DNA from: Onthophagus taurus | Lineage: Eukaryota > Arthropoda > Insecta > Coleoptera > Scarabaeidae | Length of the DNA stretch: 64,000 bases | Reading direction: 5' to 3' | Assembly (NCBI RefSeq): GCF_036711975.1 | Contig: NC_091973.1 | Span: forward strand, 4,216,001 to 4,280,000 | Shown: positions 10,701 to 25,922 of the stretch, piece after piece | Position numbering within the stretch: the first letter of the stretch is position 1 | Layout: each line of letters opens with the position of its first letter | Translations under genes and position numbers: made by a program | The notes under the pieces: generated by a model | The model's input: the letters and a program-made list of their open reading frames with translations, nothing else | The model's database searches: none | What the model was told of the DNA's origin: nothing

Positions 10701-12436
10701 TGCAATTGATTTGGAATTAAAAGATGTTACTGCTCAAGATGTCAGAGAACATTGCTACACAAATAACACAAAGAATTAGATCATGAACAGTCAGAGTTAA
10801 TGAAGAAACTCCAAAAGTGATGAAAACGGCCGATCTAACCGAGGGCTACCTGTATAGTTATACTTTTCCAACAACATATTTACCTGTAGTTCGTAATTTT
10901 GCAACACCACCAGCTTCTTGATCTTCAGTAACAGTCTCCAGTGAAGCAATATCACCATACTGTTGCGGAGGAGTATCCAAACTAGATAATAACCCAGCGC
11001 TGTTGCTATTTTCAATTCTAGATCCTCCTACATCCGAGTGACTGGACCGTGGCAAACTGCTATAACCTAGAATTATAATGAAATGTAGAATGAAATAAAT
11101 GAATTAAAAATTGTTTACCTAAATGCGGTTGTAAAGGAGTTGAAGGTGTGGCCGGTACGCTTGAGGCTTTCCTCCTAAGGCTGGCGGTTCGTTGTATGCT
11201 TGGTTCTTCTCTATTTAAATTGGCGTTGTCTTCTAAAATTTCTTTTTCCGTTCTTCCGGTGTACTTAAATTTGGTACCCCAAGAAAAAAATCCGCCACCT
11301 GTTACAACGGACGGTGCATCTGAACTGGTAGGTAATCTAAAAGTGATATCTTTTTTTAATTCGAATAAAATTTTATTGCGATGAAATGATTTTACGTAAA
11401 AAATAACATTTGTTCAATGGCACATCTCCAAACGTGACGACAAGCGGCTCCAGTTGGACATTTAAAACCAACTGTGTGCTTTTTATCGTTATGATTCAAG
11501 TGGATTATAAACATTTTTCCTTCATAATTAATCTTTTGTATATCCGACCAGCGGAAATGATGCGTTTTTCGGCTTCCTTGAAACGTTAATATACCGCTAT
11601 AATTTATACCCAAGTATAATTGATTAGTACGATTATCTTGAAACTACAAATAAAATTTTATTGAATTAAAATAATTATTTACAACAATCAAATTACTTTA
11701 ACAGGATGAGGATCAACACCGTAAGTATCCAATTGCGAAGCAAGCTTTAAAAATGTATTTTCAACTTGAGAAGGGCTCCATCCTTTCAATTGTTTTTGAT
11801 GAATTTCCATAGCTTTATCTTCGATGGCTTCAGTTTGTTTAAGGAGAATTTTAAAATCAGAAATATAACTCCCCAGATGTACTTCAGGATCGTGGTCGCC
11901 TAATTCGCCCTGGATTATCAAAGCGGCCAACATTGCTGCGTCGTTTGGTACGCAATAAAGTCGCCCATGGAGAAGATCTCGTTTTAATTGTAAAAAAATT
12001 TGATAACGTGTTATCTCTTCTTTTAAATGGAACGGATCAGGCGGGTAATATTTTACGCGAAAACTAAACAGCACTGGGTCAAGATCTTTAACTTGTTTAC
12101 AAATTGATTTTCCAAGATCCAACCAATGCTAAATGGTATTTTTTATGATATAAAGTATGAATTAAAATTGGTTGCTTACCCTTTGTTCTGCCAAATCCAC
12201 ATAACGTAGTCCCAAATAATCTTGCTCAACTAAATTTAATTGTTGACACACATATTCCAATAGGTATTTACCTTTATGATGTGGCTATTAAATAAAGTAT
12301 TTGATTTTAATGTAAATACGATTATTTTTTCATATCTTACCCTATATTCACATTCAAGAATCTCGGTATCCTCTAATAACCTAACTGTACATTTATAAAC
12401 AATATTGCTGTCACCTTTTGAGCCGAATTTTAACAT
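7796..12436 (-). CDS. FRMD3/FRMD5-like FERM-domain membrane protein
   Basis: Seven exons on the minus strand: 12436-12341, 12284-12180, 12128-11697, 11643-11396, 11336-11119, 11066-10884 and 8223-7796. Phases match to give 569 residues, close to human FRMD5. The FERM domain runs from about residue 15 (CTVRLLEDTEILECEYR) to about 295, with the F2 lobe hallmark HLKEEITRYQIFLQLKRDLL and the F3 lobe in exon 4. The FERM-adjacent stretch FFSWGTKFKYTGRTEKE follows in exon 5. The last exon encodes one hydrophobic membrane segment (IIVVVIVLLATIVML, about residues 518-532) and a basic cytosolic tail, the signature of the FRMD3/FRMD5 branch. The family links membrane and actin cytoskeleton at cell contacts. 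The ATG at 12436 fits the conserved first exon; a 5' UTR intron cannot be excluded. The last intron (8226-10882) is 2.7 kb and full of transposons. Confidence 0.92.
8459..9110 (-). mobile_element. hAT transposon fragment with internal satellite (copy in FERM-gene intron)
   Basis: Begins with TAGTGGTGGAACGGATAT, the same terminus as the hAT copy ending at 19239, here in opposite orientation. After this come almost two units of the satellite found in the CaMKI-region hAT copies (landmarks CTTGAAGGATCCTTGTGG and TTTCCCAAAGTGT). It ends near 9110 in 'ttcaaatatcgcaataatgtgg', also found beyond the satellite at about 24445-24470. No transposase reading frame is left here, so this is a deletion derivative. 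Confidence 0.65.
9253..9680. mobile_element. Inverted-repeat element, about 430 bp, family unclear
   Basis: Terminal inverted repeats TTTGTCCACGACTA (9253 onward) and TAGTCGTGGACAAA (ending 9680) bracket AT-rich sequence. Adjoining on the right (about 9685-9765) is a separate strong palindrome around AATGAATAATAGCCCTCATT. A second internal palindrome (GGAGTGAATAATAATCATTATTCAC) lies near 9334-9358 and repeats the gAATAATa motif. I cannot define a target-site duplication, so the superfamily is open. Confidence 0.4.
9794..10215. mobile_element. hAT-type MITE, 422 bp, with intact 8-bp target duplication
   Basis: Inverted ends CAGTGACATGGTTATCAACT and its near-reverse complement (ending CATGTCACTG at 10215) extend for about 35 bases. 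The element is flanked directly by the identical 8-mer GTTTTGGG (9786-9793 and 10216-10223). An 8-bp duplication and CAG..CTG ends are diagnostic of hAT elements. It has no coding capacity. This family has different ends from the TAGTGGTGG hAT copies elsewhere in the window. Confidence 0.85.
10269..10466. mobile_element. Fold-back element, 198 bp, TA target (Tc1/mariner/pogo type)
   Basis: Two arms of about 64 bases are perfect reverse complements of each other, starting CAGTCGTGATCTTGGG and ending with its complement at 10466. A shorter nested match (GGGCTGAGCC / GGCTCAGCCC) continues inside, leaving a loop of only about 40 bases. TA dinucleotides lie at both edges (10267-10268 and 10467-10468). 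The CAGT start and TA duplication point to the Tc1/mariner/pogo group. An open frame of 99 codons here merely translates the palindrome. The perfect arms suggest recent insertion or gene conversion. Confidence 0.75.
10540..10800 (+). pseudogene. Tigger/pogo (jerky-like) transposase tail, broken
   Basis: In one forward frame from about 10560 the translation reads NNVKSAWDEVS, then CLNGVWRKLLPALMHDFEE, then IENMTRLAIDLELKDVTAQD. This is the conserved region just after the DDE core in pogo/Tigger/jerky transposases. In-frame stops occur (after VPK and after TNNTKN), so it is dead. It lies 75 bases from the fold-back element, and the two may derive from one parent. Confidence 0.55.
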
Positions 12437-13280
12437 TTTCCTCTTTTACCATGTGTCCCGTCCTGTAAGATTCGCGATTAATTACCCAAAAACGGCATGC
12501 GCTCTTAAACGTAGCACCCTAATTCAATGTAAACAATATAAAAAACATCGTTTTGTACTCGATTTTAAGCAGGACACTGGCTGTTGTCGCATGCTTCTTA
12601 TTTGACATTTAGATTTAACCGGCACGCAAAAACTCATCTTAAAATCCTATCCTTTCCTAAAGTGATAACTTTAATATAATCTCCATACAATTTTACACTT
12701 TTATCTTATCCCTAAAAATTGACCTTTTTTACTGTTTATTAGAAAATTAAAAATAAATAAATTAGCTTTGTGTCGACATCTCATAAAGAAAAGTTCAGGG
12801 TTTCAGGCAGTTTCAGCTTTCTTTTTGCTGTGATGACCTCTTTCGAGTATTATTATAAGTATTAAGAAAAGTTTTCTTTAACAACTTTTGAATTTGTAAC
12901 ATTTTTATCTTTGTTTATAGAGAATTATTTGGGAAGAAGTAAAAACAAGAGTTCAAAAGTAATGAATTAATTGAAATAAATAAAAAACAAACTGAATTAG
13001 AAGCACCAGATACTGAAAAAGAAAATAAAATTGATGAAAATAAATTGAAGTGGAAAAAAATGACGAAGCAGATGAAGAGAAACTGATAAAACTCTGCCAT
13101 AAAAGAAGAAACATCTGATATTTCAATAAGTACAGCAGAGACAATAAAATTAGCTGAAAAAACTTCTATATTGAAAAATGGAGTAGTGAAGCCAAAAGAA
13201 GCATCAGAAGTAATGAAACAAAAATGGAAAACATAAAAAGTTTTTGAAATAAAAGAAGCAAGGGAAAGTCTTCATTACCT
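12437..13280. other. Spacer upstream of the FERM gene; Lys/Glu-rich decayed stretch
   Basis: The first 200 bases should hold the FERM-gene promoter and 5' UTR. From about 12915 to 13240 the plus strand translates, with stops, into Lys/Glu/Ile-rich sequence (for example ELIEINKKQTELEAPDTEK, then IKEETSDISISTAETIKL). It looks like an eroded acidic/basic repeat coding sequence, but I recognise no family and simple A-rich DNA can imitate it. Confidence 0.3.
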
Positions 13281-14575
13281 TGGAATCGCTATTATTTAAG
13301 CTTTCTTTTAAGATATAACCCATCGAAATATCTCGATTTATTAACAAATTATCAAAGGGATTAACCGGGTTAACTCTTTTGATTAACCGGGTTTGAAGGC
13401 TCTATAAATATTCGATTGCAACTTTGTTTTAGGTTGAAATCGATATTATTTAAGCTTTCTTTTAAGATATAACACAACGCAATATCCCAATTTATCCAAA
13501 AGTTATCGAAGGGAGAGACACGAGTTTAAATTTTGACCGTTTTAGCTCTTTTGATTAACCGGGTTTGAAAACTGTATAAATATTCGATTGCAACTTTATG
13601 TTAGGTTGGAATCAATAATATTTAAACTTTCTTTTAAGATATAACACATCGAAATATCCCGATTTATTAATAAATTATCGAAGGGAGAGACATGCACTTA
13701 AATTTTAACAGTTTTAAGCTCTTTTGATTAACAGCGTTTAAAGGTTCTATAAATATTAGATCATAATATTATATTAAGTTGGAATTGTTATTATTTAAGC
13801 TTTATTTTAAGATATGATACACCGAAATATCCCAATTTACCCACAAGTTATCGAAGGGAGAGACATGCATTTAAATTTTAACCGTTTTAAGTTCTTTTGG
13901 TTAACAGCGTTTAAAGGTTCTATAAATATTCCATCGTAACATTACATTAAGTTAGAATCGTTATTATTTAAGCTTTCTTTTAAGATATTACACATCGAAA
14001 TTTCCCGATTTATCCAAAAGTTATCGAAGGGAGAGACATGCATTTAAATTTTAACCGTTTTAAGCTCTTTTGATTAACCGGGTTTGAAGGCTCTATAAAT
14101 ATTCGATTGCAACTTTATGTTAGGTTGGAATCCTTATTATATAAGCTTTATTTTAAGATATGACACATCGAAATATCCCAATTTACCCACAAGTTATCGA
14201 AGGGAGAGACATGCATTTAAATTTTGACCGTTTTAAGCTCTTTTGATTAACCGGGTTTGAAGGCTCTATAAATATTCGATTGCAACTTTATGTTATTTTG
14301 AAATCGATATTATTTAAGCTTTCTTTTAAGATATAATACATCAAAATATCCGGATTCATCCACAAGTTATCGAAGGGAGAGACATGCATTTAAATTTTAA
14401 CCGTTTTAAGCTCTTTTGATTAATAGCGCTTAAAGGTTCTATAAATATTCGATCGTAACATTATATTAAGTTGGAATCGTTATTATTTAAGCTTTCTTTT
14501 AAGATATAACACATCGAATTATCCCGAAAAATCCCGAAAAGGATTTAAATTTTGACCGTTTAAGCTCTTCAGAGC
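13281..14575. repeat. Tandem array, about 173-bp satellite
   Basis: About seven and a half copies. The landmark TTATTTAAGCTTTCTTTTAA recurs near 13287, 13440, 13612, 13787, 13961, 14132, 14306 and 14478, a spacing of 171-175 bases after the first shorter step. A second landmark, CGAAGGGAGAGACATGCA, recurs with the same period. No coding content. It is unrelated by eye to the other arrays. Confidence 0.9.
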
Positions 14576-17108
14576 CGAATGATTATTATTATAGACTGAA
14601 AGTAGGATATTCAATATTTATAAGATACTTTTTGAATTGGATTGTAAATAATGATATATATTTTTGTTAAAAGATTTATTTTTGAACCCATAAAACATTT
14701 AATTATAAGAACATAATATGAAAAAAAACTAACTAATTATAAAGTACAACAAAAAATAATAAAACATTAAATAAAATAATTATAAAATTTACGAAAAAAA
14801 AGGTAAATTTTTCATTTAATAAAAGTTAAAAATGTCATGCGGGTAAGATCTAGTGAAAACTAATCGAGTATACAAAATGTCAGTTGTCTCCTCGTATTTA
14901 GCTGATACAAATTATGTTTTATCTTTTTTTTGTATATACACTATATATAGAACAATTAACTTTTTATGTCTAATATTCCTTAAATATACTCTGTATATAT
15001 ATAGTTACATTTCCATTATGTAGGAAAGTGATTTATCATTTCTTTTGTTTGATATTAACGAATTTTTTCATCTCAAAAAATCGATGTATTTCCCAATTCT
15101 CATTTTCAAGTGTCAACAAACTTTTTCATTATTTATTTTAAAGGTAATTCAAATACAACGAGCTGGAATGTAATGATTAGCACATTATTCTTACTTTTTT
15201 CCTCTGTATCGTCATTCACAGCCAACACAAATTCAACGCAACAATTTCATTCTTTTATATTTTGAGTATTAAAAACATCTTGTGAAATATTCGGACAGAA
15301 TAAATTTGAAAAAATTAATACTTATGTAATTTCTTTCAGTTACGTAGCATCACAGTATCGATAAACGTAAACTATTGCTTCATGGTCTATTATATTCTGA
15401 CGAAATATTTGCACCAAAAATAATAATAATAAAAATAAATTCTATGCAAGCAAACAGTATTTTATTAAAGACTTTTTAAATTTTAAATCGTTGTCTTTTC
15501 GGCAAAAATTTCTATTATAGCAAAAACGTATCAAAATTTACATGTATATGTTATAAATATGTCATTTTTTGTTAATTGATATGCGATATCACAATATATC
15601 TAAAACACTTCGTTAAAAGAAATTAATTATTACAATAACAGCTTGTTTTTGCGTGTCTTTTGTTTTATGTGCGACCCACCCAATCATTTCTTTACATACT
15701 GGAATGAAAGTCTTCGATCGGACGGAGAAAATATTTACATATAGCAAATTAAAAAAATTGCTAACCCGTTGTTCACCAAAAACAATTTAGAGGTCGCAAT
15801 TGAGGTTCTAATAAAATACTGTTTGCTAAAAATTTTCTTTTAGATTCAAACGCAAAAGACTATCACATATATTTCGAGATATAACACAACTGTATATATA
15901 TGTTTTACAAATATATATTAAACATATTTAACATATCTTCAGAAATAATTTTGAAGATATACTAGATATAATTTCTTTTTTTAATATTGACTTATTTAAT
16001 CTACAAATATAGCTTACTTTTTCTTTTTAAAATATATTTTATTGAAAATTATTTCAAAATGATATTTTATTTCCTTTAAAAGCAAAAAGCGATCGTATCG
16101 TTTTTAGTACATAAGCGTTGATTTCTTACAACCTACAACAATGAATATTGCTTCTGAAAAACTGAACTAAGTTCTTCCGTTATTGTACAATATCCAAAAA
16201 ATCCTGGATTATACATTTATAATTTGCCTTTTTTTTATGTATAATAGATATATTTATTTATATTTGTTATTTTTTTTTCGTATATAAGATATATTCACAC
16301 GTATGTATATATATAGAAAATAATATTTTTATTTATTTTTTTATCAATTCTTTCTTTTTTGAATTTTAATTTGGTTCTCAATTTAATTCTAAATGTACAA
16401 AGCTTTCCGAAAATGGGAATAAATTTTTTTTATTAAAAAATGATTCAGATCTTGGCAGTTAACGCTAGAGAAATGCGTCCTGGTAATTAAAGTATAATTA
16501 AATAATAATAAAAAAGTAGGGATTAAAGAACAAAAAGTTTTAAAAAACAATTAAATGTTAAGTCACCTTATATGATTATTATTACGAGACGGTATTTGAG
16601 AAGTGCTTAAAATATAAGCGAGCCTACTTTTATTGGTACAAAGCGGTATTTTCATGGACTCAGTTTGATCCTCTTAGTTAATAAGTATCTGGCTCTCTAA
16701 ACAATACAACATGCTTTGGCAAACATTAATCTTTTTTTCTTGTCATAAGGGGAAGTTTTACAAGCGACGAGTTTACATTTATTTATTCGCCTAGTTATCT
16801 ACTTCACTCTATTTATTTATTTATTTTTTTGTGATTTTTAAGTATTGTAAATTGTTTGAATATATTCCTCTTTTTATCTTACCGGGTACTGGTGAGGTGA
16901 TTGTTCGGGAATGTCCGCCACGGAAACGATATGAGATTCTCGGAAATGCAAAGATTCAAAAGAGATTCGACGTTAATTTTTTTTTATTTAACTTTTATTT
17001 TTCTCGGAAGTCATCGTCGTCGTCAACGTCATGTGAGCTGGCAGCCGCAGGGAGTTCAAGCGACGTAGCGTTTTTTTTTGTATTATTTAACGTTTATTTT
17101 TATTATTA
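14576..17108 (-). other. AT-rich region, probably the long 3' UTR of CaMKI
   Basis: About 2.5 kb of very AT-rich DNA with no supported open frame lies directly after the CaMKI stop codon. It has many AATAAA-like words on the minus strand and short microsatellite runs (TATATA, TTTATT). I infer a long 3' UTR plus spacer; the cleavage site cannot be fixed from sequence alone. The plus-strand frame at 16831-17250 is antisense to the last CaMKI exon. Confidence 0.4.
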
Positions 17109-21102
<3,994 letters not shown>

Positions 21103-21720
21103 CCTGAAGCAACAGCAGGTCAACCTCTTTCTATGAATGCGAAACAAACGCGAAACGCGATAAACAAACTGGAATCGCGTGAAAACAAAAGGCTATCGTG
21201 ATACAACTCGCGTTTTATGAACGTAACATCTCCACGACGCCTTGATTTTCATGTGTGAACAGATGTATATGTATTTTTTGTTTAATAAAAGATGAGATTT
21301 CGGGATAAACACTCTTACTAAAATAAAAAATCCAACCTAAAACTCAATCGAGCTGGTAAATTGCAATGTTCACACTGAAACGATCCAAAGGTCCCTACTA
21401 TCGTCACCGATTTAGTAAATTTCTCATGTTTTAACACAACATATTACACACACACTACATTTACTGTGACTTTTACGAAAGGTTTCAATATTTATTTATA
21501 TTATGTAAAAAAAAATTACCACAAAAATTAATTAAAGATAAAAAAATGATTGATTTACATATGAGATTAATTTAAAAAATATATATGTATATACACATCG
21601 ATTTTTACTTTAATCTCCCTTATTATCGCAAATAATAAAATCTTTCTTAGAATTATTGACTTTTCGTTAACTACGCTTATTAAACAACATTTATATTTAA
21701 AAATAAAATGGATTACTTAC

Positions 21721-21850
21721 GCTCAATCAATTTGAATACCGCGTAATGATATCTTCATTATGAAATTGAACGTGGCGGCATATTTTTTTTAACAACGTTC
21801 GTTATTCTAAATATTACGATTTACCAATACCAACATTTTACAGAACATCG
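21721..21850 (-). other. CaMKI: Probable non-coding first exon of CaMKI (right edge approximate)
   Basis: On the minus strand the sequence TTGATTGAGC is followed by a strong donor GTAAGTAATC (exon end 21721). A good acceptor, TTGCTTCAG, ends one base before the CaMKI ATG (21104-21105). Joining the two gives a spliced 5' leader. The transcription start is not visible, so the upstream limit is a guess. Confidence 0.45.
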
Positions 21851-22343
21851 CGAAACTCCGTGAATCCTCGCAAAACTCCCCGCAAAACTTATCGCTTTTG
21901 ATAACGAAAAACTAGCAAACTCAACCTTTAAAAATAAAAAGAAATATATGATATGATAAAAACCTACTTATTCTACAACTTATTTGCTTACAACCGCTTC
22001 CTATTTAACTTTTTTTTAATAAAAAAAATGTATAACAACTCAAATCACTTAAAGCCTTTCAATCACGTCACAAACACGTGCTAATTTCTATACTTTTTTG
22101 CGAAATTTCGATTTTCCAGTATTATTTCACAATCAATACTATTTACGATTATTAATTTCATTCGAACCATTAAACGCTTTAATAACGTCAATATGACACA
22201 TTCTTTCCTTATTTGCAATTAAATTACATCAATGTTGACATTAACTTTTTTTATTGAAAAATATTATTTGAAAACATTGATAACGTTAAAACATTAAAAT
22301 TTAATGTAACGACATCTATGAAACAAAGAATAAAGTTATATTT
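21850..22343. other. AT-rich spacer upstream of CaMKI
   Basis: Presumed CaMKI promoter region and spacer. No TATA box at a convincing place, no open frame of note. It ends at the second hAT remnant. Confidence 0.35.
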
Positions 22344-24480
22344 TCAATAATTATTAACCACTGCGGTCTCACACCACTTTACTTGTACATACAAAAAAAG
22401 ACATACAAACAGATATAATTTCGACCAGCTGTAGAAGGACATAGGGTTAATTGGACGAAGGATGAAGCAGTGCAGATAATAATCAAGTTCAACCCCAATA
22501 GGACTTTTTTCATTGAATACAACTTTATTTATCATTAGCAAAATCATTGTAACAATCCCAATATGATATATAAAATCTCTTGTTGCAGTTTCGTCTAGTT
22601 TTCATCGATAACTTTCAAAATTGGCTATAAAATTAATTTCTTGAAGGATCCTTGTGGAAATATGACCAATTATTAATTAAAGTGTCCTCTTTTTAATGCA
22701 ATAAGCCGTTTTGAAAAATCACTTTTAGTTCTTGAGAAATAAATTTTTGAAATAATCGACAATTTTTTCGAATTTTGCAATTTTCGCCGATTAAGTTTTA
22801 AAAATTCGTATAAAATCGATTTTTTGGAATATGAGTATGAAAATTTCCCAAAGTGTTAATAAAAGTGTCCTCTTTCCAATGAACTAACCCATTTTGAAAA
22901 ATAACTTTTTGTTTTTGAGAAAACAATATTTGAAGTTTTGATCAAAATTCGCTATAAAATTTATTTCTTGAAGGATCCTTGTGGAAATATGATCAATTAT
23001 TAATTAAAGTGTCCTCTTTTTAATGCAATAAGCTGTTTTGAAAAATCACTTTTAGTTCTTGAGAAATAAATTTTTGAAATGATCGACAATTTTTTCGAAT
23101 TTTGCAATTTTCGCCGATTAAGTTTTAAAAATTCGTATAAAATCGATTTTTTGGAATATGAGTATGAAAATTTCCCAAAGTGTTAATAAAAGTGTCCTCT
23201 TTCCAATGAACTGACCCATTTTGAAAAATAACTTTTTGTTTTTGAGAAAACAATATTTGAAGTTTTGATAATTTGCAATTTTCATCGATAACTTTCAAAA
23301 TTGGCTATAAAATTAATTTCTTGAAGGATCCTTGTGGAAATATGACCAATTATTAATTAAAGTGTCCTCTTTTTAATGCAATAAGCCGTTTTGAAAAATC
23401 ACTTTTAGTTCTTCAGAAATAAATTTTTGAAGTGATCGACAATTTTTTCGAATTTTGCAATTTTCGCCGATTAAGTTTTAAAAATTCGTATAACATCGAT
23501 TTTTTGGAATATGAGTATGAAAATTTCCCAAAGTGTTAATAAAAGTGTCCTCTTTCCAATGAACTGACCCATTTTGAAAAATAACTTTTTGTTTTTGAGA
23601 AAACAATATTTGAAGTTTTGATAATTTGCAATTTTCATCGATAACTTTCAAAATTGGCTATAAAATTAATTTCTTGAAGGATCCTTGTGGAAATATGACC
23701 AATTATTAATTAAAGTGTCCTCTTTTTAATGCAATAAGCCGTTTTGAAAAATCACTTTTAGTTCTTCAGAAATAAATTTTTGAAGTGATCGACAATTTTT
23801 TCGAATTTTGCAATTTTCGCCGATTAAGTTTTAAAAATTCGTATAACATCGATTTTTTGGAATATGAGTATGAAAATTTCCCAAAGTGTTAATAAAAGTG
23901 TCCTCTTTCCAATGAACTGACCCATTTTGAAAAATAACTTTTTGTTTTTGAGAAAACAATATTTGAAGTTTTGATCAAAATTCGCTATAAAATTTATTTC
24001 TTGAAGGATCCTTGTGGAAATATGACCAATTATTAATTAAAGTGTCCTCTTTTTAATGCAATAAGCCGTTTTGAAAAATCACTTTTAGTTCTTGAGAAAT
24101 AAATTTTTGAAATGATCGACAATTTTTTCGAATTTTGCAATTTTCGCCGATTAAGTTTTAAAAATTCGTATAAAATCGATTTTTTGGAATATGAGTATGA
24201 AAATTTCCCAAAGTGTTGATAAAAGTGTCCTCTTTCCAATGAACTGACCCATTTTGAAAAATAACTTTTTGTTTTTGAGAAAACAATATTTGAAGTTTTG
24301 ATCAAAATTCGCTATAAAATTTATTTTTTGAAGGATTCTTGTGGAAATATCACCAATTATTAATTGTAGTATTCTCTTTTTAGAGTTGCTTCGTTAGTTA
24401 AATCAGTTGACATATCTTATCAGCTTTCTTATTAGTTCCATTTTTATTCAAATATCGCAATAATGTGGCAATATAGGCAA
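22344..24480 (-). mobile_element. hAT transposon remnant with satellite inside (copy 2, inverted, expanded)
   Basis: Same parts as the copy at 18120-19239 in the opposite orientation. The hAT C-terminal block reads FNEKSPIGVELDYYLHC on the minus strand at about 22440-22520. About 1.75 kb of satellite follows at 22616-24360, and then the flank GAGTTGCTTCGTTAGTTAAA (about 24385-24404), which is the reverse complement of the DLTNEATL coding flank at 18230-18250. The satellite here has five units against fewer than two complete ones in copy 1. No outer terminus was found on the left. The rightmost part shares 'ttattcaaatatcgcaataa' with the FERM-intron copy. Confidence 0.68.
22616..24360. repeat. 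Tandem array, 325/356-bp dimeric satellite (within hAT copy 2)
   Basis: The landmark CTTGAAGGATCCTTGTGG recurs near 22642, 22967, 23322, 23678 and 24001 (steps 325, 355, 356, 325), with a diverged form at about 24328. The long form has an extra 30 bases (TTTGCAATTTTCATCGATAA and neighbours). Each unit is two diverged halves of about 165 bases. Both halves carry 'agtgtcctcttt..aatg', 'ttttgaaaaat..actttt.gtt.ttgagaaa' and a following 'ttttgat'. The unit is therefore an ancient dimer. Confidence 0.9.
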
Positions 24481-24489
24481 AATCACTAT

Positions 24490-25260
24490 CCGTTGCATCA
24501 CTAATACAGACTAATTAGCCTATCTTTATTTCTCCTCAAAGGGATGGAAAAGGTAATTGATCAATATTCTGCATCCACTACATCCACGTCAATATGCTTA
24601 TCAGAAAGCAAAATCAACAATTACTGCTCTTCATGTTTTGACAAGCATTTTAGAGGAGACAATTGCAACCAAAGAGATAGTCCTATGTGCTTTCATAGAC
24701 ATAGACGGTGCTTTTGATAACACCTCCAACGAATCCATGCTATGCTGAAAAGTCGGCAGATCACAGCCAATTTGAGAGGCGAGTTGTTGACTATTGATGC
24801 CCCCAAGGGGGACTACTTCTCCCTTTCTGATTTGAGCTCTTCTTGTCTGAACCTTTCCACTGGAATTCACTCTAGGAACTCGTACTCTAACTCATCATCG
24901 ACTCAATCCTTTTCTCCAATTCGAACTCTCTAGTTCTTCTCACCAAAAATCCATACCTAAAATCTTCTCTCTGAACTCTCCAAGGGACTCTTCTAATGAA
25001 CTGCCCCCAACTGCTTCTGTTCTTCTTCCAGTCTCAGATTTTAAACCGTTTCGTTCCGAGCGCTACCCTATGGACCATAGGCTATGGTGGGTTCCAGACT
25101 ACAAAGACAATAGACTACAAAAAAGTGATTTAAAACAAGTTAAAGAACTACCAGGACACAGACCAAAGGGTACTTCAACATTGAACAAGTTGAGGATCAA
25201 ACCTGTCGACTTTGCAACGAGACTGCTGAACATATTTCTGCATCGCCTAAGATAAAAAAT
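24490..25260 (+). pseudogene. LINE remnant (Jockey/CR1/I-like reverse transcriptase and RNase H pieces)
   Basis: Three recognisable non-LTR pieces in order on the plus strand. (1) About 24580-24730: reverse transcriptase with RQYAYQKAKSTITALHVL and FIDIDGAFDN, the AF.DI.GAFDN block being diagnostic. (2) About 24745-24835: SRQITANLRGE, then in a shifted frame PQGGLLLP. (3) About 25080-25245: an RNase H-like LWWVPDYKDN, then in another frame CRLCNETAEHIS, the usual C-terminal CxxC..EH motif. Frames shift at least twice and a large part between reverse transcriptase and RNase H is missing, so it is dead. Confidence 0.72.
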
Positions 25261-25922
25261 TTTCATATAACCAAACATCGGGCGACATCTATGAACGAGA
25301 TACTATCATTTTTATTTAAAAAAATCGTACATACTTGTAATAATTGTTATTAAATGTTAATGCAAAAAAGAATATATCATGTATCTATAAATGAAGAATA
25401 ATAAAATTTTGAAAAAAATATTTTGAAACGTGATAGAAAATATATAGATACACACACACATAGGTTATGTAAGCCATTAGCAGGAATTGCGTTTTAAAAT
25501 ACATACACAACCTTGAAGCGTAGTCGTTACAGATATCGTTTACTAAACTGGCATAGAATTGAGTTTGGTGGGGCAATAAAGACGGCGCTACAAGTCTAAG
25601 TAATAACAAGAAGGAAAGATAATTAGCATTTTGCGGCGCGTATCTTTATCGCGGGAGTAAAACCCGAGAACCAAACAGCACAAAAAAAATAATCAACCCA
25701 ACCATTGACAGTTTGGCGCCGTGCAACAGCTGTCGTTTCGACGATAGAGAGAAATAAATAATTGATTTTTTTGTGTTCTAACTAAACGCTATGTCCCCGC
25801 CTTCAACGTAATAGCTCTAACACGCACTTTTTGTTATGTTTTAAGAGGTTTACGAACTTGAATAAGAGTAACCGTTGTTGTGCGTTTATTTGTTAAGTTA
25901 GTAGTTAAAAAAAAACTTAAAA
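25261..25922. promoter_or_regulatory. Rheb: Upstream region and 5' UTR of Rheb
   Basis: AT-rich to about 25600, then a rise in GC with words such as GTATCTTTATCGCGGGAG and GTTTGGCGCCGTGCAACAGC in the 250 bases before the Rheb ATG. That fits a TATA-less housekeeping promoter. The exact start is not visible. Confidence 0.35.
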
